Below, piece after piece: positions 51,999-60,009 of a stretch of DNA of 64,000 nt; within the stretch, counting starts at the first letter, position 1; each line of letters begins with the position of its first letter. Both the position numbers and the translations under genes were made by a program. Source of the DNA: Pseudomonas oryzihabitans (GTDB taxonomy: Bacteria; Pseudomonadota; Gammaproteobacteria; Pseudomonadales; Pseudomonadaceae); contig NZ_CP013987.1 in the NCBI RefSeq assembly GCF_001518815.1, forward strand, positions 1,157,001 through 1,221,000, read 5' to 3'. Below the pieces are notes generated by a model. The model was given only the letters and a program-made list of their open reading frames with translations. It ran no database searches and was not told the origin of the DNA.

Positions 51999-53219
51999 AT
52001 GGCCGCCGATTCCACCCTGCATATCGCCCAATGCCTGTCGTCCGTGGGCGTCTCCGAAATCCTCAAGATCACCGAGCGCGCCAACGCCTTGCGCCGCCAG
52101 GGCGCCGATCTGCTGGTACTGGGTGCGGGCGAGCCGGATTTCGATACCCCGGAGCACATCAAGGAGGCGGCGATCCAGGCCATCCGCGCCGGCCAGACCA
52201 AGTACACGGTGCTCGACGGCAGCCCGGCGCTCAAGGAAGCCATCCGCCGCAAGTTCGCGCGGGAGAACGACCTGGTATTCGCCCAGGACGAGGTGACCGC
52301 CTCGGCCGGCGCCAAGCAGGTGATCTTCAATGCCATGATGGCGACCCTGGACGCGGGCGACGAGGTGATCATCCCCGCGCCCTTCTGGGTGACCTATGCC
52401 GACATCGTCACCATCCTCGGCGGCACGCCGGTGGTGCTGCCGTGCCGTGAGGAGGATGGCTTCCGCCTGACCGCCGCGGCCCTGGAGGCGGCCATCACCC
52501 CACGCACCCGTTGGGTGATGCTCAATTCGCCGTCCAACCCTTCGGGGGCGGCCTATGGCGAGGAACACTATCGGCCGCTGCTGGAGGTGCTGCTGCGCCA
52601 TCCGCAGGTCTGGCTGATGGTGGACGACATGTACGAACACATCCTCTACGACGGCTTTCGCTTCGTCACCCCGGCGGCGCTGGAGCCGCGGCTGCGAGAG
52701 CGTACCCTGACCATCAACGGCGTCTCCAAGGCCTATGCCATGACCGGTTGGCGCCTGGGCTACGCCGGTGGACCGAAGGCGCTGATCCAGGCCATGGCCA
52801 GTGTGCAGAGCCAGGTGACCTCCTGCCCCTGCTCGGTCAGCCAGGCCGCGGCCATCGCCGCCCTGGATGGGCCGCAGGACATCGTGCGCGAGCGCTGCGA
52901 GCTGTTTCGCGAGCGGCGGGATCTGGTGGTGGATGCCTTGAATGCGGTGCCGGGTCTGTCGGCGCGGCGGCCCGAGGGGGCCTTCTATGTCTACGCCAGT
53001 TGCGCGGGGGTCTTGGGTCGGCGGACGCCGAACGGGGAGGTGATCGACAGCGATACGGCCTTCACCCGCTACCTCATGGACGAGGGCGGGGTGGCGGTGG
53101 TGCCAGGCTCGGCCTTTGGCCTGGCGCCTTATTTCCGGGTTTCCTACGCCACCTCGCGGGAGGTGCTGGAGGAAGCCTGCCGCCGGATCGCCGAGGCGAC
53201 CCAGCGACTGCCGGCCTGA
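51999..53219 (+). CDS. Class I aminotransferase, aspartate aminotransferase-like
   Basis: 406-residue PLP aminotransferase. Landmarks are LGAGEPDFDTPEHIKEAA, SAGAKQVIFNAMMA, NSPSNPSGAAY, the PLP lysine K244 in NGVSKAYAMTGWRLGY, and the carboxylate-binding arginine in YFRVSYATS. It resembles the fold-type I gamma subgroup of bacterial aspartate/prephenate aminotransferases. A GGAG site precedes the ATG. The stop is directly followed by the end of the converging secreted protein gene. Confidence 0.9.
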   Translation: MAADSTLHIAQCLSSVGVSEILKITERANALRRQGADLLVLGAGEPDFDTPEHIKEAAIQAIRAGQTKYTVLDGSPALKEAIRRKFARENDLVFAQDEVTASAGAKQVIFNAMMATLDAGDEVIIPAPFWVTYADIVTILGGTPVVLPCREEDGFRLTAAALEAAITPRTRWVMLNSPSNPSGAAYGEEHYRPLLEVLLRHPQVWLMVDDMYEHILYDGFRFVTPAALEPRLRERTLTINGVSKAYAMTGWRLGYAGGPKALIQAMASVQSQVTSCPCSVSQAAAIAALDGPQDIVRERCELFRERRDLVVDALNAVPGLSARRPEGAFYVYASCAGVLGRRTPNGEVIDSDTAFTRYLMDEGGVAVVPGSAFGLAPYFRVSYATSREVLEEACRRIAEATQRLPA

Positions 53220-53999
53220 TCAGCCGGCCGGCGGAGCGGGCGGCGCCGGCGGTTGCGCACCCGGGGCGACCGGCTGGACGCCAGGGGGCGGGGGCGGCGG
53301 CAGACGACCGGGGCCACGGGGCGCCGGCGGGGTATCCAGGGTCTGCAGCGAGTTGGCGTCGGCGCCGAGGGCGCTGACCCGGAAGGCACGACCCTGGGCG
53401 TTGGTCACCAGCTCGCCGCGAGCAGCGATGCTCTGACCGGGCTTGAGCAGCGCTTGCAGGCGCAGGGCTTCGTGGGGCGGCAGGCGCAGGGCGGTGCCGT
53501 CCTGCAGCAGGGCGCCGTTCACATCGCCACGGGGGCCGTGCAGCAGCTGGACGATCTGGCCCTGGAGGCTGTCGCCATCACGCTCCGCGCCAGGTGCCGG
53601 GGGCGCCGGCGGACGGCGGCCGCCCACGCGCTCGGGGCCTTCGTCGGTGACCGTCTTGCCGGTCTGGACATTGGTCAGGGACACCGCCTGGACCAACGGC
53701 AGGCTGGCGGCGCGCAGGCCGGCGACGTTGATGCTGTCACCCGGTTTGAAGGTGGCGGCCAGTTGCTCGGACAGGTGCGGCGGGGTGTTGACCTCGGTGC
53801 CGTCGGCCAGGATCAGGCCGTCGATGTCGCCGCGGGGGTTGAGCAGGAACTGCTTGAGCTGGCCCTGCTGGGTGGGAATCTGGGCGCTGGCAGCGGTGGT
53901 CGCGGTGCCGGTGGCCGGCGCGGTTTGTGCCAGGACGAGGCCGCTGACGGACAGCAGGGCGAAGGTCCCGATCACGAGGGTTTGGGTCTTGGTAGGCAT
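53220..53999 (-). CDS. Secreted protein with two internal repeats and a Pro-rich tail
   Basis: 259 residues of unknown function. A signal peptide ends near residue 24 (SGLVLA). Residues 46-97 and 147-198 are two copies of one module; without gaps 24 of 52 positions are identical, with the shared pattern PRGDxxGxxLxDGT-PPH-KPGxSI. The compact beta-rich pattern suggests an OB-like fold. Proline-rich linkers separate the copies and form the last 40 residues (RLPPPPPPG). It lies downstream of an NtrC-type regulator on the same strand and has its own sigma54-type promoter. Confidence 0.85.
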   Translation of the reverse strand: MPTKTQTLVIGTFALLSVSGLVLAQTAPATGTATTAASAQIPTQQGQLKQFLLNPRGDIDGLILADGTEVNTPPHLSEQLAATFKPGDSINVAGLRAASLPLVQAVSLTNVQTGKTVTDEGPERVGGRRPPAPPAPGAERDGDSLQGQIVQLLHGPRGDVNGALLQDGTALRLPPHEALRLQALLKPGQSIAARGELVTNAQGRAFRVSALGADANSLQTLDTPPAPRGPGRLPPPPPPGVQPVAPGAQPPAPPAPPAG

Positions 54000-54033
54000 G
54001 GATGACTCCTGCGGTGGTTGACGATCAGACTAT

Positions 54034-54050
54034 TGCAGGGCCTGTGCCAA
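54034..54050 (-). promoter_or_regulatory. Sigma54 (-24/-12) promoter
   Basis: Read on the minus strand, TTGGCACAGGCCCTGCA matches the sigma54 consensus YTGGCACGRNNNTTGCW with a perfect -24 block (TTGGCAC) and one change in the -12 block (CTGCA for TTGCA), at the correct spacing. The predicted start, near 54023, leaves a leader of about 25 bases with an AGGAG site before the ATG of the secreted protein. The neighbouring activator is of the sigma54-dependent type. Confidence 0.75.
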
Positions 54051-54112
54051 CTTTTATTTTCTTTATCAATCAATGGCTTGGTACTTTTAGCGGCTATCCG
54101 GGCCAGGCATTG

Positions 54113-54180
54113 CGTCCGGCTTGCGGACAGCCCTGTCGGCAAAGCGGACAGCCTAGGCGGGGCTGTCTTCTTCGCCGACA
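54113..54180. promoter_or_regulatory. Tandem 17-bp dyads, probable activator sites
   Basis: Three dyads with the form (T)GTC-N9-GAC(A) lie at 54113-54129, 54134-54150 and 54164-54180. The first two have arms of five to six bases (GTCCG...CGGAC and TGTCGG...CGGACA). Their centres are 21 and 30 bp apart, about two and three helical turns. They lie 70-125 bp upstream of the sigma54 promoter, the usual place for enhancer-type sites; the third is within the end of the regulator gene. Confidence 0.6.
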
Positions 54181-55490
54181 CCCAGGCCCAGCCGGCTCAG
54201 CTTGGTGTAGAGCAGCTGGCGATGAATGCCCAGACGCCGCGCTGCTTCGGCGCGATTGCCGCCGCTGCGTTGCAGGGCCCGCTCGATCAGCAGGCGTTCA
54301 AGGCGCGCGGTGGCTTCGGCCAGGGTCTCTTCCGGCCAGCTGGCATCGATAGCCACCGCATCCGGGGTCTCGCCCTGCAGAAAGGCCAGGTCGGCGGCGA
54401 CGATGCGCTCGCCCTGGGCCAGGGTCGCGGCGCGCTGGATGGCGTTGCGCAATTCCCGCACGTTGCCTGGCCAGGGGTGGCGCAGCAGCAGGGCGGCGGC
54501 ATCGTCCGCTAGCACCCGGCCGCTGGGCGCGAGGAAGTGCTCGGCCAGGGGCAGGATGTCGGCGCGGCGCTCGCGCAGAGCCGGCAGGTGGATGGGCACC
54601 ACGTGCAGGCGATAGAAGAGGTCTTCGCGGAAGTCGCCAGTGGTGACGCGCTGGGCCAGGTCGCGGTGGGTGGCCGCCACCAGCCGCACGTCCAGGCGCA
54701 CCGGTGCGCCACCCACCGGGGTCACCTCACGTTCCTGCAGGGCGCGGAGGATCTTGGCCTGCATCGGCAATGGCATGTCGCCGATCTCGTCGAGAAAGAG
54801 AGTGCCGCCCTGGGCCTTGCGAAAGGCGCCGAGGCGATTGGCGGTGGCCCCGCTGAAGGCCCCGCGCACATGGCCGAAGAGTTCGCTTTCCAGCAGATCC
54901 GGCGGGATGGCCGCGCAGTTGACTGCCATGAAGGGCGCGCCGCGGCGCTTGCCGTGCTCGTGGATGGCGCGGGCCACCAGTTCCTTGCCGGTGCCGGTCT
55001 CGCCGGTGACCAGTACCGTGGCCTCGCTGTCCACCAGGCGGCCGATGGTCTTTTGCACCTGGCGCAGGGCATCGCTGCCGCCTACCAGGGTATGGCTTTC
55101 GACCGAGGCTGGCGGTGCGCTGGCGGCGCCGCGCTGGGCAGTCATGCCGGCCAGTACCCGGATCAGCTCCTCGCGGCCAATGGGCTTGGTAAGGTGGTCG
55201 AAGGCGCCCAGACGCATGGCCTCGATGGTATTGCCGGCGCTGGCAAAGGCGGTGAGCACCGTGACCGCCGGCGGCTCGGGGAGAGCGCGAATGCGCGCCA
55301 GTACCTCCAGGCCATCCAGCCCGGGCATGCGCAGGTCGAGCAGCACGGCGTCCACCGCCTCCCGTTCGAGCAGCGCCAGCCCCGCTTCGCCTTGATCCGC
55401 CTGCAGTACCCGGTAGCCCTGGTCCGCGGCGGTTTCCGCCAGGGCGTCGCGCAGACCAGCGTCGTCATCGATGATCAGCAGGGTTGGCAT
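54153..55490 (-). CDS. NtrC-family sigma54-dependent response regulator
   Basis: 445 residues. The receiver domain has phosphoacceptor D52 and K102. The AAA+ domain has Walker A GETGTGKE (163-170), the sigma54-contact loop GAFSGA (210-215, serine in place of the usual threonine) and Walker B LFLDEIGD. The C-terminus is a Fis-type helix-turn-helix (NRAEAARRLGIHRQLLYTK). It overlaps the kinase gene by 16 bases. The sigma54 promoter and dyads directly downstream point to the secreted protein gene as its target. Confidence 0.95.
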   Translation of the reverse strand: MPTLLIIDDDAGLRDALAETAADQGYRVLQADQGEAGLALLEREAVDAVLLDLRMPGLDGLEVLARIRALPEPPAVTVLTAFASAGNTIEAMRLGAFDHLTKPIGREELIRVLAGMTAQRGAASAPPASVESHTLVGGSDALRQVQKTIGRLVDSEATVLVTGETGTGKELVARAIHEHGKRRGAPFMAVNCAAIPPDLLESELFGHVRGAFSGATANRLGAFRKAQGGTLFLDEIGDMPLPMQAKILRALQEREVTPVGGAPVRLDVRLVAATHRDLAQRVTTGDFREDLFYRLHVVPIHLPALRERRADILPLAEHFLAPSGRVLADDAAALLLRHPWPGNVRELRNAIQRAATLAQGERIVAADLAFLQGETPDAVAIDASWPEETLAEATARLERLLIERALQRSGGNRAEAARRLGIHRQLLYTKLSRLGLGVGEEDSPA

Positions 55491-56926
55491 GGCAAGAGGA
55501 TCTCGAAACGGGTGGAAGGGAAGGGTTCGGCCAGGCGCGCCTCGCCGCCATGGGCGCGGGCGGTTTCGCGGACCAGGGCCAGGCCGAGGCCTGTGCCTTC
55601 GGGGCGACCGGTGACGAAGGGTTCGAAGAGCTGCCCGCGCAGTTCGGCAGGCGGCCCCTGGCCTGCGTCTTCCACCGCCAGCACCAGCCAGTCGTCGCGC
55701 CGGCTGACGTCCAGGCGGATCTCGCTGTCGGCCGGAGCGGCCTGCAGGGCGTTGAGCAGCAGGTTGTCCAGGGCGCGACCCAGGGCGTCGCGGTCGAAAC
55801 AGCCTTGATCGACGGCCACCCGGGCGACCAGGCGGATGCCACGCTGGCCCGCCTGGTCTTCGTGACTGGCCAGCACCTCGCGGCAGAAGGTCGGGAGATC
55901 GACGGCAGTCGGCTGCAACTGCGGCGGCTGGGTGAGATCGAGCAGGCGGCGCAGCAGGCTGTCCAGGCGGGCGATCTGCGGCAGGATGGCGTCCAGGGCG
56001 CGCCGCTGGCGCTCGGCATCGCCGGCCAGGGCGTTCTCGGCCTTGAGGCGCATGGCGGCCAGCGGATTGCGGATCTCGTGGGCGACCCCGGCGGCCACCC
56101 GGCCCAGCGCCGCCAGCCGCTCGCTGGCGTGGACCTGGGTGGTCAGGCGCTGGGCTTCGGCGCGGGCCTGGGCCAGGCGTTGCCCGGCCTGGTTGAGCGC
56201 GGCGAGCACCCGGTCCAATTCGCGTTCGCCGGTAAGGGCGAGGGTGGGCAGGTCCTGGCTGGCGCTCGTCCCGAGATCACGTTCGACCCGGGTGACATGC
56301 CGCGACCATTGCCAGGTGAGCCGGCCGAGCAGCAGGGTGGCCGCCAGCATGGCCAGCAGCAAAAGGCCGAGGCCCAGTTTCAGCTGACGCTGGCCGCTGC
56401 CCTCGGCAAAGGTCAGGCGGGTCAGGGTCCAGGCGGCGAGATCGGGGATGGGGCCGGACAGCGGACAGGCCGCCACCAGCACCGTGGCGCCGTCGACGCT
56501 GAAGCTGTCGCTCAGGCTGCGCGCCTCGGCCAGGGCGGCGGCGGCGAGATCGGCCAGATGCCGGCGCTCGGCATCGGTCAGGCTGAAGGGACTGGCGTCG
56601 GCCAGCATCCCCGCCTGCTCCTGCCAGAGACCGCCGCCCATGCCGCGATAGCGCAGCAGGGCGACGCTGGCCACGCCGTTGAGGCCCTGGCGTAGCGCCG
56701 GATCGGCGAGGCCGGCGGTAGGGCCGGACCAGCCGTTGCTGTAGAAGCGATAGCTGCTGGCGATGACCTGGCAGGCCTGCTCGGCTTCCACCGTGGCCTG
56801 GCCGAGCTGTGCGCTTTCCGACTGGCGCAGCAGCAGGATCATCAGCCAGCCGACCCCGACGGCCATGCCGCCGAGCATCAGCAGCAGCGCGATCAGACGG
56901 CTGCGCAGCGATCCGAACATGGGCAT
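55475..56926 (-). CDS. Membrane sensor histidine kinase (NtrB/ZraS-like)
   Basis: 483 residues. Two membrane helices (about 9-33 and 182-203) flank a periplasmic sensor region of about 150 residues that I do not recognise. HisKA has H283 in GVAHEIRNPLA. The ATPase domain has the N box DNLLLNALQAAP, G1 VEDAGQGP and G2 GTGLGLALVRETARAHGG. It is the cognate partner of the response regulator that follows and overlaps it. The sensor contains one cysteine pair only (C52, C154). Confidence 0.93.
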   Translation of the reverse strand: MPMFGSLRSRLIALLLMLGGMAVGVGWLMILLLRQSESAQLGQATVEAEQACQVIASSYRFYSNGWSGPTAGLADPALRQGLNGVASVALLRYRGMGGGLWQEQAGMLADASPFSLTDAERRHLADLAAAALAEARSLSDSFSVDGATVLVAACPLSGPIPDLAAWTLTRLTFAEGSGQRQLKLGLGLLLLAMLAATLLLGRLTWQWSRHVTRVERDLGTSASQDLPTLALTGERELDRVLAALNQAGQRLAQARAEAQRLTTQVHASERLAALGRVAAGVAHEIRNPLAAMRLKAENALAGDAERQRRALDAILPQIARLDSLLRRLLDLTQPPQLQPTAVDLPTFCREVLASHEDQAGQRGIRLVARVAVDQGCFDRDALGRALDNLLLNALQAAPADSEIRLDVSRRDDWLVLAVEDAGQGPPAELRGQLFEPFVTGRPEGTGLGLALVRETARAHGGEARLAEPFPSTRFEILLPCQPC

Positions 56927-56992
56927 TCTCTTCCAGGTCTTGGCCTGGATAGAGTGCCATACCCCGGCGGAGTTCGAGTGCCAGAGCGGGTG

Positions 56993-58144
56993 TCAGCCAC
57001 GCTGGCCGAATTCCGCTTCCTGCGCTGTCCAGCCGGCCACCCTTTCGCTGAGGGACAGGCCCAGGCCCGGGCGGATCGGTACCAGCATCCGGCCATCACA
57101 GGTTTCCAGGCGTTCGTTGAACAACGGCTCCAGCCATTCGAAATGCTCCACCCAGGGCTCGGTGGGATAGGTGGCGGCCAGATGCACGTGCAATTCCATG
57201 GCGAAGTGCGGCGCCAGCATCAGTCCAGCCTGTTCGGCCAAGGCGGCCACCTTGAGAAAGGGGGTGATGCCGCCAACCCGCGGGGCATCGGGCATCAGGA
57301 AGTCGGCGCCGCGCAGGCGAATGAATTCCTGGTGCTCGGCCACGCTGGTCAGCATCTCGCCGGTGGCGATGGGCGTGTCGAAGGTGGCGGCCAGGGCGGC
57401 GTGGCCTTCGGCGTCGTAGCAGTCCAGCGGCTCTTCGATCCAGATCAGGTCGAATTCCTCGAAGCGGCGGCACATCCGTTGGGCGGTGGGTCTATCCCAT
57501 TGCTGGTTGGCGTCCACCATCAACGGAAAGCTGTCGCCCAGGTGCTGCCGGACGCGGGCGACGCGCTCCAGGTCCACCGCCCAGTCCGGCTGGCCGACCT
57601 TGAGCTTGATGCCGCCGATGCCCTGCTCGCGGGAGCGGTCGGTGTTTTCCAGCAACTGCTCCAGCGGCGTGTGCAGGAAGCCACCGGAGGTGTTGTAGCA
57701 GCGCACCGAATCACGCTGGGCGCCAAGCAGCCGCGCCAGGGACAGGTTGGCTCGACGCGCCTTGAGATCCCACAGGGCCACATCGAAGGCACCGATGGCC
57801 TGGGTGGCGAGGCCGCTGCGGCCCACCGAGGCACCGGCCCAGCAGAGCTTGGTCCAGAGCTTCTGGATGTCGCTGGGATTCTCGTCTAGCAGCACCGGGG
57901 CGATTTCCCGGGCATGGGCGAACTGCCCGGGGCCGCCAGCGCGCTTGGCGTAGCTGAAGCCCAGGCCGCGCTGGCCGTCGCGGGTCTCGATCTCGACGAA
58001 GAGGATGGCGATCTCGGTCATCGGCTTCTGCCGGCCAGTGAGCACCTTGGCGTCACTGATGGGATTGGCCAGCGGCAGGAATACGGAAGACAGGCGGACC
58101 CAGGCGATGCGGTCCTGGTCGGCGCTATAGGAGTTATCGGACAT
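56993..58144 (-). CDS. Galactarate/L-talarate dehydratase, enolase superfamily
   Basis: 383 residues, very like the characterised TalrD/GalrD enzymes. The N-terminal capping part is VRLSSVFLPLANPISDAKVL with the loop QKPMTEIAILFVEI. The barrel has the catalytic lysine pair in GGIKLKVGQPD, the metal ligands in VDANQQWDR, WIEEPLD and TGEM, and the histidine base in APHFAME. It dehydrates galactarate or L-talarate to the keto-deoxy acid. ATG at 58144; the 20 residues upstream are not conserved. Its LacI regulator is directly upstream. Confidence 0.88.
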   Translation of the reverse strand: MSDNSYSADQDRIAWVRLSSVFLPLANPISDAKVLTGRQKPMTEIAILFVEIETRDGQRGLGFSYAKRAGGPGQFAHAREIAPVLLDENPSDIQKLWTKLCWAGASVGRSGLATQAIGAFDVALWDLKARRANLSLARLLGAQRDSVRCYNTSGGFLHTPLEQLLENTDRSREQGIGGIKLKVGQPDWAVDLERVARVRQHLGDSFPLMVDANQQWDRPTAQRMCRRFEEFDLIWIEEPLDCYDAEGHAALAATFDTPIATGEMLTSVAEHQEFIRLRGADFLMPDAPRVGGITPFLKVAALAEQAGLMLAPHFAMELHVHLAATYPTEPWVEHFEWLEPLFNERLETCDGRMLVPIRPGLGLSLSERVAGWTAQEAEFGQRG

Positions 58145-58185
58145 GTCAGGGACTCTTGGCGAGACAGGAGTCATGGACGCTAAGC

Positions 58186-58199
58186 TGATTACGCAATCA
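58186..58199. promoter_or_regulatory. LacI-type operator before the dehydratase gene
   Basis: On the minus strand TGATTGCGTAATCA is a 14-bp palindrome with CG at the centre and one mismatched pair, the standard shape of GntR/GalR-LacI family operators. It lies between the lacI stop (58208) and the dehydratase ATG (58144), 42 bp before the latter, so it can control that gene. Confidence 0.6.
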
Positions 58200-58207
58200 T
58201 TCAAGCG

Positions 58208-59242
58208 TCAGCGCGTACTCTCGCGCATGATCAATTCAAAGCCGGTATCCCGTTGTCGCGACGCCTCGGCGCCCGCCAGGCGGGCGAGCAGGGCCGCAGC
58301 CGCATGGGTGCCCATGTCGGCACCACGCACGTCCACCGTACTCAGCGCCGGAAGCAGATGAGCGGCGCTGGCCAGGTTGCCGAAGCCCATCACGGCCAGG
58401 TCCTCTGGGACCCGCAGGTTGCGGGCATGGGCCTCGGCTAGCACGCCATGGGCCAGGGTGTCGGAACTGCAGACCACCACCTCCGGGTGTTCGCCGGCAT
58501 CCAGCAGGCGAGCCAGGCCCTCGCGCCCCAGCACCGGCGTGGCCGGTGGCGGCAGGCTGACCTCGGGCGGCGTGCCTAGTCCCTGGCGGGCCAGTTCGGC
58601 ACGGAAGGCATCGCGGCGCAGGCGTCCCCGGGGATCATCCAGGGTCAGGCTGGCGAAGCGGCGATAGCCGCGCTCCAGCAGTTGTGCGGCGATGGCGCAG
58701 CCCACCGCCGCATGGGAGAAACCCACCAGCATGTCCAGCGGCCGCTCGCCTTGGTCCCAGCATTCCACCAGCGGGATGCCGGCCTGGGAAAGACGCAGGC
58801 GACTGGCTGCCGTGTGCAGGGTGCCGGTCAGTACCATGGCATCGGGACGGCGGCGCAGCAGCGTGTCCAGCAACTGCTCCTCGCGTTCGGCGGAATAGTC
58901 GGTCAGGCCCAGCAGGGTCTGGTGGCCGGCCTCGGTCAAGGTCTGCATGAGTGCCTGCACGGTGTCGGCAAAGATGGAATTGACGATGGTGGGCACCAGC
59001 ACGGCGATCAGCCGGCTGTCCTGGGGCATCGCCCCGGTAGTCAGCATGGCCGGCTGGTAGCCGCTCTCGCGCACCGCGCGGAAGACCTTTTCGCGCAGCA
59101 CCGGACGGACGATTTCCGGTTGGTTGAGGGTACGGGAGACAGTGATCGGCGAGACTCCGGCCAGGCGTGCGACGTCCTTGAGGGTCGGTGGCTTGCCGTC
59201 GGCGCGACCACGCCAGGGCGGGGCGCTGCGATCACTGGACAA
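58208..59242 (-). CDS. LacI-family transcriptional regulator
   Basis: 344 residues. The helix-turn-helix and hinge read TLKDVARLAGVSPITVSRTLN, with the minor-groove hinge in the next 30 residues. The effector domain starts at LIAVLVPTIVNSIFADTVQAL and includes VVVCSSDTLAHGVL and LAVMGFGNLASAAHLLPALSTVD. It is closest in style to GntR-like regulators of sugar acids, in line with the galactarate/talarate dehydratase downstream. An N-terminal extension of about 17 residues precedes the HTH. Confidence 0.93.
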   Translation of the reverse strand: MSSDRSAPPWRGRADGKPPTLKDVARLAGVSPITVSRTLNQPEIVRPVLREKVFRAVRESGYQPAMLTTGAMPQDSRLIAVLVPTIVNSIFADTVQALMQTLTEAGHQTLLGLTDYSAEREEQLLDTLLRRRPDAMVLTGTLHTAASRLRLSQAGIPLVECWDQGERPLDMLVGFSHAAVGCAIAAQLLERGYRRFASLTLDDPRGRLRRDAFRAELARQGLGTPPEVSLPPPATPVLGREGLARLLDAGEHPEVVVCSSDTLAHGVLAEAHARNLRVPEDLAVMGFGNLASAAHLLPALSTVDVRGADMGTHAAAALLARLAGAEASRQRDTGFELIMRESTR

Positions 59243-59392
59243 GGGAGGCCTCCGCTACGGATGGGAGCCTCGATTCTGCCGGGTTGTATGATGACCCTCA
59301 AGGTGAAGCAGCGGACAGCCACGAATGTACAAGCCAGGGACCTGGGGCACTGGCTAGCCTGGGCATCCCTTTCGGTCTCTGGCAGGTGCCCC

Positions 59393-59992
59393 TTGGAAAT
59401 CATCCTCTACGCCCTGAGCGTCATGTACAGCCCCGGTCCGGTCAACGCCTTGGGCCTCAACGCCGGTCTGCAGGGCCAGGCCCGGCGGGCCCTGGGTTTC
59501 TATGCTGGGGTGGGCTGCGCCATGCTGATCCTGTTCCTGACGCTGGGTTACGCCGGTGCGGCCCTGGTCTCGGGCGCCTTGCTGCCCTGGTTGGCGCTGC
59601 TGGGCGGCGGCTACTGCCTGTACCTCGGCTATCGCATCGCCCGGGCCGCACCACCAACGGCGGACGAAGAGGGCGGGGCAACGCGGCTGACCTTCGCTAG
59701 CGGCCTGCTGATCCAGGGACTCAATCCCAAGGGCTGGCTGGCGGTGCTGCCCATCGCCACGGTGATGTTTCCGGCGGCTCAGGTGACGGGAGGCAAGATC
59801 GTCCTCTGGTCGCTGCCCCTGGCCCTGTCGGCGGGTGGCGCCCCGGCGAGCTATGCCTTGCTCGGGGCGCTGCTCGGGCGCTACCTGGTGCAAGGACGCG
59901 GCTTGCGCGGGGTGAACCTGCTGCTGGGGCTGAGCCTGGTCGGCTGCGCCCTGCTGCTGTTCCATGATGCGTGGCGCGGTCTGCTAGGCTGA
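59393..59992 (+). CDS. LysE-family amino acid exporter
   Basis: About 199 residues with six membrane helices and the LysE/RhtB pattern: LSVMYSPGPVNALGLNAGLQ, the second-helix YAGVGCAML and GLNPKGWLAVL. I prefer the TTG at 59393-59395 because it places LEIILYALSVM at the start as in relatives; ATGs at 59288 or 59291 would add about 35 non-conserved residues. The AraC gene follows 17 bp later, a common pairing that suggests that the regulator controls this exporter. Substrate unknown. Confidence 0.85.
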   Translation: MEIILYALSVMYSPGPVNALGLNAGLQGQARRALGFYAGVGCAMLILFLTLGYAGAALVSGALLPWLALLGGGYCLYLGYRIARAAPPTADEEGGATRLTFASGLLIQGLNPKGWLAVLPIATVMFPAAQVTGGKIVLWSLPLALSAGGAPASYALLGALLGRYLVQGRGLRGVNLLLGLSLVGCALLLFHDAWRGLLG

Positions 59993-60009
59993 GCGCCGGA
60001 GGAGTCGCC

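Noticed and set aside
54210-54215. GAFSGA in the response regulator as a loss of function
   Set aside because: The positions concern residues 210-215 of the protein. Serine for threonine in the GAFTGA loop is conservative, and the nearby sigma54 promoter argues that the protein is active.
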